Of a stretch of DNA of 64,000 nucleotides, positions 55,519 to 64,000 are shown piece after piece (the stretch's first letter is position 1; each line of letters begins with the position of its first letter). This stretch comes from Acanthamoeba lenticulata (taxonomy: Eukaryota; Discosea; Longamoebia; Acanthamoebidae). Location: assembly GCA_002179805.1 (NCBI GenBank), contig NAVB01000036.1, positions 62,001-126,000 on the forward strand, in the 5' to 3' direction. A program made the position numbers and the translations under genes. The notes under the pieces are model-generated. The model ran no database searches, had not been told where the DNA came from, and was given only the letters and a program-made list of their open reading frames with translations.

Positions 55519-58500
55519 TTAGGGCTCGTACCGGTAGGCGATCAGCTCTAATTGCGCGTCTGTTGCAGCGCGCACCGCGGGTCAGCCCTCAGCCTCTTGG
55601 CGGAGCTCCGCATGCCGCGGCGATGAAAAGCAGTCTCGAAAGCGTACCAACAGGTCGTTCCATCACGCTCATGACGAGGGAGAGCTCCTGCCCGGGCATC
55701 AGCTTGCGCTTCTTGTTTTTGCCGATCAAAGTATCGTTGATGAAAGTCCCGTTCGTGCTATGTTGTTGTGTTTTTGTTGTGTTTTTTGGTGTAAGGCTTG
55801 GGCAAAGTCACCACCACGACAGCGAGCTCACAGCCGCACCTGAGGTCCAGCACTACCAGATCGAACTCGGCGGCCGGGGCAGCAGCGGGCGGCGGCCGCG
55901 GATGCCGGTACTGCTGCAGGTGCTGCGGGTTCTTCCGATAGCACGTGGCCCCATACCTGTCCGCCGCGCGCACGTGGGGTGACGTGTGAGGACAGCGCCA
56001 GGCACATTAAGCAGAACTTTGTTGTTATCGTCGTCGATGTTAACGTACCGGCACAAAGGGGCGTCGGCGGGCGCCGGGTCGAGCGAAGGCGACGCGCTGT
56101 TGCTCTCGTCGCCCTGCGCGGCCGCCGCACGGCGGCGCACGACGGAGACCCGGCAGTGCCTGGTGCTGATGTGCGAGCCCTTGTAGCGACACTTGGGATG
56201 GCACTCGGTAGTGTGCCGACCCATCAACACACCTGTGCCGTGCGGCGTCAACATCAACAGACGTCAGTTGGGCCGAGGTCAGAGCTGGACGAGAGAGTTT
56301 CGCGAGACGGACCCGATTCGGGGATGGCCACGTTCGGGTACTTGGGGTTGAGCGACATGAGCCGGCCGAACGGGGCCTCCGCCTCATCCTCGTCATCAGG
56401 CGAGGGACGCTCGCCTGGCCACCACAGGCGTCGATAAGCAAGGCAAGATAAGGTAAGACCGCCGTCTCCACACATGGCGGGGCTCGGGGCTGGATGTACC
56501 CGTGCCGGGGCGGCTTTGTGTGCTCGAGTCCGCGACCCGAGACTTCTTCCTCTGCTGGCTGCCGCCCTCCTGCAGCGGCTCTTCTTCTTCCTCGGCCTCG
56601 TCCTCGTCCTGTTCGGAGCACCTGCGGTTTCTGCCGCCGCCCCGAGAAGAGGTGGTCGCCTCCTCCTTGGATCTTCGCCGTTTAGGCGCGGGGCCGCCGC
56701 TGGCGGAGGTCGTCGACCTCTCCTCCGCCTCCTCCTCGTCAGGATCTTCTCGAGCGCCCGTCGACCTCTTTCTCGACTTTGACTTGGGCCCTTCGAACCC
56801 TGAAAATCCTCGAAGCCCGCGCGACCCTGGCGGTCAGCGGCTTGTCTGGCACGCGCGGGGAGGAGGAGCCGGGCGGGGGCGGGTACCGGGCGACTCGCCC
56901 TCCAGGTCGAGGGGCGGCGTGGGGTCGTAGTGGAGGGCCTCGACCAGCGTGGGCGCCTCGGCCATCGCCATCACAGCAGCCGCATCGGCGTCGTCCGCGC
57001 TCCGCCTCTTCTTCAGCTGTTGTTGCTTTCGCTGCTGTGATCTGGCGTCGGCCTTCTGCTTACGCTTGCGGTTTGGCGTCGACGCCGACAACGTGTCGAC
57101 ATCAAGCTGCGTGGGCAGGCTGTCGATCTGGGTCGGCTGGCCGTGCACGGCGTCGATCTGCGTTGGGTCTTCCTCCGCCTCCTCTTCGTCATGACGAAGA
57201 TGAGAGTAGCGGCTCCCCTGCCGAAGGTCGTCAGCCTGCGTGGGCGCGCTGCCCATGAGCGCAAAGCCATCGATCTGCGTCGGGATCGAGCCGAGGCTCT
57301 CGGCCTCCATGGAGTCGGACAGGATGAGCAGGGACTGGTCCAGCTGCGTCGCCGCCGTTGAGCTTGCCAAGTCGGGCTGCGTCGCCGCGCGGAGCAGCTG
57401 CGATGCCGCCGAGGACCCCGACAGCGGGCTGTCGGTCTGCGTGGGGCCCAGCACGAAGGACGCATCGAACTGCCGGGGCTTGGCCGCGGCCCGCCGCGAC
57501 CGCGCGTTGACGGGCGAGGCGTCACTGTCACTCTCGTCCTCCTCGCCATTGTGGTCTTCGGCATCGCTGTCGCCGCCGCGCTGCTGGAACGGGCTGCAGT
57601 CTGCGTCGTCGACGTCGTCCTCCTGCGTTGACGCGTCCAGCAGCAGAAGCGAGGTCTCCAGCGAGTCCTCGGGCCCACCAGCCTTGACGCCCAGGGGCGA
57701 GGGCTGCGGCGTGGCGCGGGCGCCCGCTCGGCCCCGCGGCCGAATCGGGCTGAGGCCGCCTGTACAGCCGTCGGCCTGCGTGGGCCGGCCGAGCAGGTCG
57801 ACCGGGCTGCACGTGTCCTCGGTCTGCGTGGGCCGGCCCAGGACAGCATCGAGGTCCTCGTCATCGTCGTAGACCACCGACGAGTCGCCCTGCGATGCCG
57901 ACGGCGATGCAAACAGGTCAGGCTGCGTCGCCTGCGACATCAGTCGTCGCCGCTGCTGGGACGACGGCGTTATTGTGGTGGAGGTGACTACTGGACTTGA
58001 GGACACAGCGGCCGCGGCGATGATGGACGTGAGAAGCTTCTTGTGCTTCCTCCCCTGCGCGGTGGGCCGATTTGCGTCCCTCTTGCCCCGCCGCACCGGC
58101 GAGGGCACGGGAGAGAGGCTGAAGGGCGAGCGCGGCGGGCCGTCAAATTGCGTGGGTGCCTCCAGCATGTGCGCGCCGCTGAGCGGTGACCGCGGCGGCG
58201 TGGCCAGCGGCGAGGGCACGGCCGACGACGAGGGCGACGACTGCAGCGGCGACAAAAAGGCTGACGAGTCCGGCTGCGTGGCCTCTTCGAGCAGGTCCAG
58301 GTAGTGCGAGACGGGGTTGGGGCTGAGCGACGGCGAGCGGGAGCGCGAGCGCGAGCGCGACGAGGGGCGGGTCTTGGCGCGGCCGCGCGACGGCGGCGCG
58401 GGGGAGTCAGCCTGCGTGGGCGCCTCTACGATGTCCAGCTGCGTGGCGGTGGTGGCCAGCAGTGGAACGTCGGTCTGTGTCGGCAGTTCGTCGAGGGCTA

Positions 58501-59065
58501 GTGCGCCGCCACGTGAGGGCGGTGTTGCGAAAGCCTCGTCCCGGTCCTCGTCCTCCTCGACTGTCCTTGCAACCTTCGTGGCCTCCACGGCTTTTGCCTT
58601 GGCGGCAGCGACGGTTCGACGACCTTTCGGGAGCGCCCTCGCCGGCTCATCCACAGTGGCGCACGACGCCTTGCCCTCGAGGGCCTTGATCATGTTCTCC
58701 GCCTTTCGCTTCGTGACCGCCTTCTTTCTTGTTTCTGTTGGCGATTCCTTCCCTGACGTTGCTGGTGACACCGCCTCTGCCTCGGGCTGTGGCTGCGCCG
58801 GAGCTGCTTGCTCCTCGTGTTCTTCTTCGCTCTTCCCTTTCTCCTCTTCCTCACCATCTTCTCTGTAACTGTCGTCATCTTTTGGCTTCGTCTTGGTCGC
58901 TCTTGTCTTGGCCCTTTTTGCTGCGGGGCGAGAGGTTTTGGTAGCCGCTGCCTTGGTGGTGCCCGCAGGCGCCTCTTCTCCGCCGCGCTTCTTAGACACT
59001 GCACTCTTCATCCAAGGCAGCTTGCGCCCTGCTGGACGAGGCGCTGTGGCCAGCTTGTCATCCAT
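55519..59065 (-). CDS. TQ-cluster protein with C-terminal FHA domain (MDC1/Rad53-substrate-like)
   Basis: ATG 59065; exon 1 runs to about 56892, then shorter exons to stop 55519-55521. Residues 1-185 are basic/acidic, nuclear-type (SKKRGGEEAP; RPAAKRAKTRATKTKP). Residues 196-655 carry 17 copies of TQx(D/E), usually (A/P)TQx(D), with Ser/Pro, acidic and RS linkers (RSRSRSRSPSLSPN) between. Then comes a charged linker (KSRKRSTGAREDPDEEEAEE). The FHA domain lies at about 56390-55519: FGRLMSLNPKYPN, VLMGRHTTE (GR), SHISTRHCRVSV (SxxH), a disordered insert, FDLVVLDLSTNGTFINDTL (NG) and GQELSLVMSVMERPV, LELIAYRYEP. All three phosphothreonine-reading motifs are intact. TQ is the site of ATM/ATR-type kinases, and an Asp at +3 from pThr is preferred by Rad53/Chk2-class FHA domains. 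So the protein may bind its own phosphorylated repeats. No kinase or BRCT domain follows. Confidence 0.85.
57101..58480 (-). repeat. coding array of 17 spaced TQx(D/E) motifs
   Basis: Motif forms in order: TQTD, TQLD, TQAD, TQPD, TQFD, TQPD, TQTE, TQAD, TQED, TQTD, TQPD, TQLD, TQID, TQAD, TQID, TQID, TQLD. Spacing varies from 3 to more than 60 residues. On the plus strand it shows as recurring CTGCGT(G/C)GG. A decayed APTLVEA sits just after the last copy. Variable x and spacing mean conservation of motif, not slippage. Confidence 0.9.
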
Positions 59066-59472
59066 AGTATCAAGTTGTAATTATCTCAAATAATTGCCTT
59101 CAATTTCGTCCTCAGGTCTCGTGCCTAGTAGTCGGAAAGATAGATGCTCATCTCAGAGCGACAGCTGTGTGGCATCAAAATACAAAATTCACTGTGCGTG
59201 TTTGTCGGGTGCAATTCCTATTTTTGCCGACACAATTTTTCGCGCCAAAGAGCGCAGTTTTTGCGGGCAGCGCTGAGCCCGAGATGGCTGCCCCGCCACC
59301 CCACACGCCAACGCAACGCGAGGCGCCTCGCTTGGGGAGAAAACAACCGTTATTCGTCGGTGTCCATGTTGATGGGCCTGTACACCGAGCCATCGCTTGA
59401 TCTGGTAAACTCCAAATACCTTCCTTGTCTGCGAGTGAGAGGCACTGTGAGTTGGCGCCATCCATCGCGTGC
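59066..59472. other. 407-base gap upstream of the FHA gene
   Basis: It holds the upstream region of the FHA gene and the 3' flank of the CD36-like gene, with local AT-rich patches. No coding, repeat or RNA signal was seen. Confidence 0.45.
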
Positions 59473-62400
59473 TTAAGTCGAAGGAGGAACATAGATGTAC
59501 CGGTCCGTCTTGAGACATCGCACTAGAATGAAGAAGCTGGGCAGGGTGAAAAGCAGCAAAAAGCTGCCCAGGCCAATTAGCGCCCAGAAAATGATTACCT
59601 CCGCCTTGAATCCCAGGTAGAGGGAATCTGCAGAGAAAAAAGCCAAGTCAGCGGATGTTAAGCGATCAGCGAGCCTCACTGGACCATACGGCGGCAGGAA
59701 TAACGTGCCTTTGACTTGGTCGGCGTTGGCCTCGGTGAGAGCCGCGTACATGTGTATGTACACCACCGGGTAGATTACGTCCATCTTGACCTGAAGATGG
59801 TGTTAGGAAATTATGGCGTCTTACTTGCGTTGTTCGTTTAAACCTCGAACCTTGGGATTGTAGGTGGTCATCTGGAAATAGGTCTTCGTTGGGTCCAGAT
59901 AGATGTTGATCTGGAGCGACTCGTCGTACCACACAACTACGCAACGCAACAGACGTGGTGAGACAGAGCGATACGATGATTCAAGCAAGTTGGTGGCTCT
60001 ACGCATACCATTGCCAGTGTTCGGCTCAACGTCAATGCGGGTGATGTCGGCTGCCGGATCCGGCACCTGGCCCTCGATCAGGCTCGTGTACTTGGGGTCC
60101 GCCAGGTACATGTGCGGGTTGCTCAGCATAAGCGACGTTCCGTTGTGGAAGTTGGTCAAGTTGCAGAACCCTACGGAATAACACAAGCGGTTAACTACAA
60201 TAACAACAGTGGCTTGTGTATCTTCTACGCAGTTCGGCTCACCTTGGATGGTCTGGTACAGGGAAGCATTGACCGCCCAGGTGTTGTTCGACAGTGTGTA
60301 GCGTATAGTCTTCACTCCTCTATCAACATGACCGCCCCCGCACAGTCCGCTGCAGCGTCAGCAGCCGCGACTAGTCGGCAACATAGGAATCAAGAGTACC
60401 TGTGATCGACGTAGCCCAAGGGAACGAGGTGCATGTTGCGCACGTAGTTCGAGTCCCTGCGCGTGCCATGTCTTAGTGATTGATATGGGCAGTTCAAGAT
60501 GGACCCACGAAAAAGAACCCGTACCAGGACCAGAGCTCAGTGTCAAGGTCGAGGAACGGAGCGAAGAAGCCCAGGTCATTGACGCCCTCCACCGGCATCG
60601 GATCTCTGCGCGTTGTTCCCCACAAGGCGCCTTATATAAGCGGCCTTGATGACCGCAGGAGTGAAGGTGAGATGATTGCGTACACGTAAACGTCCTCCAC
60701 AACGGTCTGACCAAACCACTGGGTGTAGACCTGCACTTGACTGACGTCTTCCTTGCCGGTGTAAACGATGTTGGGCCCGTGCTTCTTTCTCGCCTTCTCC
60801 GGGGTCGTTTCGTTGCCTGCCGTCAGCAACACAAAAACGTGCGTCAGTCACGATCGCATCGCAGTGGAGGAGGACGGGAGTTGAGCGCACCGAGGATGGA
60901 AGAGTCGGGATTCTCGGGCGAGAGCAGTACGAGGAGAGGGTCTGTGTTCGCCATGAGCCTGAACGACCACAAACACGCATGTTAAGAACGAGTGAACCTT
61001 TTACATTGAGATCAAGGAGAGATCAAGCTCGGACGTACCACTGGTCGACCGTGCGAGCGGTGAACAAACCACCACCTTGCTCGATGACATCTGCCATCAC
61101 CTTGGGCGAATACTCGACCCACATGTAGAGGAGATACACGTAGAACTGAACACAACAACGACACAATGCCACGCAAAAGGGTCAAAATCAACCAAAGGCA
61201 CTGCACGCGTGGAGCTGAATCGGGCACATACCGCGTCAGCTTGACCCTGAATAAGCCCCACATATGAAGCGCACAAGAAGGAAGTCAGTCGAGTGTCCTT
61301 TACTACAATTTCAAAGTAAATTAGTCTTGTGGGGACAAACCCTGTTGACGCCCCAGGTTTCGCGGACGTAGGTATCGTTGTAGGTGATCGGGTTGACCGT
61401 GGCTAGTAGGCGAATTAGGTGAGCAAAGCCTGCACGCACCATCACAGCACACTAAGTAGACATAGATGATGACGCACTCTTTACGAACTCGCCCAGCGCC
61501 TGAGCAGAGAAGAGACCCATCGGCCCATTAAGTAAGAGCTTGCTCTGCACTCACGTTCGTGTGTGGTACGTGAACGTCGTCACAGCGGGATGTGAGGTGA
61601 GCGAGAACAACTGCACCAGAGCGAAAAACACAAATAATCAAGTACTTACCGTGTTGGTAGAAATGCGAGCGGCCTCGTTATTGCTCCAGTAGACACCCAG
61701 CTCGGACGAAGCCGGGAACTGAGTCCCAGGATAGAGCGTCGTGACCGACACTCCGCCGGTGACCTGGGCTGTGCCCCACTGCAGGTAGGCTGGAAGACAG
61801 TCGCAGCAACAAAAAGATAGGGAGGGCACAATCAGGAAGGCAAAGAGGAGAGTGAAGCACATCCTGCGCCAGGTCTGGTCTGTGAGAAGGCTTACCGAGG
61901 TCATTCAGTTCAGCCACGTTCCACTTCTGTAGAACCGTAGGCACGACGAGGCCGTCTTGCGCACGCTTGTACCACACCAGCAGTGCCCGCGTCTGTAATA
62001 GTCGGTTGTCTCACGCTGTGAGTCACAAGCCACGCGACGGGTGAAACTGATCTCCATAAATCAAAAAGAACCAAAATAAACGTGCCTGATCAGTCGTGAG
62101 ATTGAATGCGCCGCGAATTTGCTCGGTGGCGTTGGCATTTCCTTGAGGGATCCACACCACCATCACACCAATGTCAGCTAAAAGGAGGTGAGAGCAAGAA
62201 GGCTTTGAGAAAGGTTACCCTCGAGCGCTTGTCGCCAGGCAGTGGTGGAACGGGAGTCAGTGGACAGGAGAGAATACAGATGCGTGGGATCAAAGAGCGA
62301 CTCAGCGCTGGCTAGCGAGATGCCACTGTTGTGGTTATGTTATGGGCCAACACACTTAGTCGCAAACCCTAACAAGATGCCCTGCGCGCAATATGTATGA

Positions 62401-63444
62401 GAGGGAATACCTGGGCGCTGGAGCGTCAAGCGAGACCTGCATAAAGGCCCACTCGGAGCCAATGAGGTCTGTGCGGTTGGCCCAGTTGTTGAAGAATTCA
62501 AGCGGGTTGGACGTGTTGGTGAGCTGCAACTTCTTATATGCCAGCACGCCTACCTCGGCCTGTCCAACCACGCCCGCGAATAGACGTTAAGCGGCTATGT
62601 TCGAAGCGTCTATTGGTAGAGGAGTCTTACCTGAACGACGAGGTCAGGAATCCACACTTCCCACATGAACTCGAAGAAGGTCCGGATTGCGGGCCCCGTG
62701 AGGGCGAACACGAGGAGGCCCTCTCCACCGGCCTGCGACAGCGCAGCAGGATAGGCTTTATGCGCAACAACATACACCAGCAGTCAATCGATAAGTGAGT
62801 GCACTAGTGCAGGCGAAAGCCTGTCGAAAGACGCGCACCGGGGTTGACGTTGACAATGACGTCCTGGTCTGAGCCGACAGACTCGTCTGGCAGGAAGACA
62901 TAACGTGTCATCGTGTTATACTTGGCCTTGTTGCCTCCCTCCAACCACTCGATGTCGATTAGGTCTTTCTTGTTCCTATGTTAACAGGAAAAGACGCACA
63001 CAAGTGGTGAGCAAGCAGCGTTACAAGAGCTGAAGGGAGAGGCTTCGCTGTGTACCAATAAACATAGGGACCGACCTCCTTGACGATGGGCAGCGCTCCA
63101 TTGCGCACGTCATCGAGGTTCGTGATGTTATAGAAGTGCGCTGCAATGCGCAGCATGGGAGCGTCGCTCGCGTAGGTGTTTTGCCAGTGTTTGTAGTTGG
63201 TGGCGTGCTAGAACGTCGGCAACAAGCGCCAAAAAGTGGCAATAGTCAGGGCAACACCTTGACAAGGCGACAGGGGAGGAGGTGAATGTACATCTGAATC
63301 GATTATGACTTGATCATAGATTCCCTGCTTGATGAACTGCTGGACACCGTACTGCGCCAGCCAAGCACCGCCGAAGAGCGCAGCGCCGAGCACCAACGCA
63401 AGGGCGGTCGCTACGACGCAGCACCAGGTTCTCTTGCGCAGCAT
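59473..63444 (-). CDS. CD36/LIMP-2 family scavenger receptor-like protein
   Basis: Class B scavenger receptors are two-pass membrane proteins with a large lumenal or extracellular loop that binds lipids, lipoproteins or enzymes. ATG 63444, stop 59473-59475, many short exons. The N-terminal anchor is RTWCCVVATALALVLGAALF; then VQQFIKQGIYDQVIIDSD, HFYNITNLDDVRNGALPIVK, EVGPYVYWY (the family's N..N...G..P...E.GPY.Y block), IEWLEGGNKAKYNTMTRYVF, GFCNLTNFHNGTSLMLSNPH, MYLADPKYTSLIEGQVPDPA, ITRIDVEPNTGN, LQINIYLDPTKTYFQMTTYN, MDVIYPVVYIHMYAALTE. The C-terminal anchor is VIIFWALIGLGSFLLLFTLP. The cytoplasmic end is LVRCLKTDRYIYVPPST. Several N-glycosylation sequons are present. In amoebae such receptors serve phagocytosis or lysosomal sorting. 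The exons between 60700 and 62900 were read only in part. Confidence 0.88.
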
Positions 63445-63674
63445 CGCTGGTATGTGTGATGCGAACGGCTTAGACTTAGACTTGTCACAGACGGTGACTA
63501 ATTGCAAACTCACGCCACTGCTGACGGCGCTGTGCTCCAACGATGAATGATGAAGATTTGAGACCAAAATGGATAAGCAGCGCAATCTTCCTTGGCCCCC
63601 GAGTGCACGAGAAAAACCGCGAGAAAACAACAGCAATCCTCCGCCATCTGGGCTTCTTCTTCTCGTCCACCCCT

Positions 63675-64000
63675 TCACACGTCCGAGGTCGGCTCAAACA
63701 CGCCAACTTCTTCCAGCAGCTTTCGTCGCCAGGGCAGCAGCGAGTTGGATCTCTCGCGAACCAGTTGCTCATCGCACCACCTGACACGGACGCAAGGGGT
63801 AAGAGGCAGGCTGTGCACACAGTGCGCCACACATCCGGCTCACGCACCTGCCAAGTGAGGGGTGCTGTTTTCGGTTGGGTCGCTTGAGCTTGGTCCGCTG
63901 TTGCCAGGCCTTGAGGGCAGCTAGCCGCTCGAACCATTTCTTGTTGACGCTGTTGTCCGGAATCTCCTCGTCGCCTTCTTCGCGGTCGGGAGCGTCTTGC
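63675..64000 (-). CDS. helicase-associated-domain protein, C-terminal part, 5' end outside the window
   Basis: Two exons in view: (64000)-63848 and 63780-63675, joined in phase 2. The product reads DAPDREEGDEEIPDNSVNKK, WFERLAALKAWQQRTKLKRP, NRKQHPSLGR, then WCDEQLVRERSNSLLPWRRK, LLEEVGVFEPTSDV and a stop. This is the helicase-associated (HA) repeat, W...L..LK.........P.LG.W...QR......L...R...LE.IG, found in tandem in many protist, algal and bacterial proteins and sometimes after helicases. It binds nucleic acid by inference. The rest of the gene lies to the right, so the number of repeats and any helicase part are unknown. Confidence 0.75.

Noticed and set aside
1..64000. CRISPR arrays, prokaryotic operons, viral genes
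   Set aside because: No regularly spaced direct repeats were seen. Genes carry spliceosomal introns throughout, and no capsid, integrase or viral polymerase sequence was recognised.

Overview
The window looks like nuclear DNA of a free-living amoebozoan, most likely Acanthamoeba or a close relative. The reasons are GC-rich coding sequence, very dense genes on both strands, and many short introns (about 50-120 bases) starting GTACGT, GTATGT or similar and ending CAG. The gene repertoire is eukaryotic throughout (TELO2, VWA8, MCM8, an ariadne E3 ligase, RasGEF, DHX8/Prp22). I saw no rRNA, tRNA, CRISPR array or intact transposon. Exon joins were worked out by hand from reading frame, splice dinucleotides and remembered family alignments. 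Where exon coordinates are listed the phases were checked; elsewhere only the gene span is given.

Layout. 1-5997: 3' end of TELO2 (+), then on the minus strand a small membrane protein, an SBDS-like protein, a two-HMG-box protein joined to a bacterial-type domain, and a zinc deaminase. 5969-8232: a rearranged segment in which the first exons of the deaminase and of VWA8 recur as fragments beside each other's start. It encloses a 5'-truncated papain-like protease and a small secreted Cys-rich protein. 8095-17069: the large AAA/VWA protein VWA8 (+). 17271-25241: a long coiled-coil protein and MCM8 (both -). 25437-33292: a vWA protein (+), then a compact minus-strand run of mARC-type MOSC protein, DNAJC9, mitochondrial ribosomal protein mL52 and an ariadne-type RBR ligase. 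34125-38628: REM-DEP-RasGEF protein (+). 38947-44539: a CsbD-like protein and a PIP kinase (-). 44642-50119: an ABHD8-like hydrolase, a secreted EGF-like protein and a tail-to-tail pair of SH3 paralogues. 50533-54078: intronless DHX8/Prp22 helicase. 55519-59065: a nuclear protein with 17 TQx(D/E) motifs and a C-terminal FHA domain. 59473-64000: a CD36/LIMP-2 family receptor and the end of a helicase-associated-domain protein.

The genes form no single pathway. Three touch the DNA damage response: TELO2 (maturation of ATM/ATR-type kinases), MCM8 (recombination helicase) and the TQ-cluster/FHA protein, which has the make-up of an ATM/ATR-substrate scaffold. The last is the strongest candidate for an undescribed system. 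The others most worth a second look are the HMG-box/bacterial-domain fusion and the exchanged first-exon fragments around 6-8 kb.
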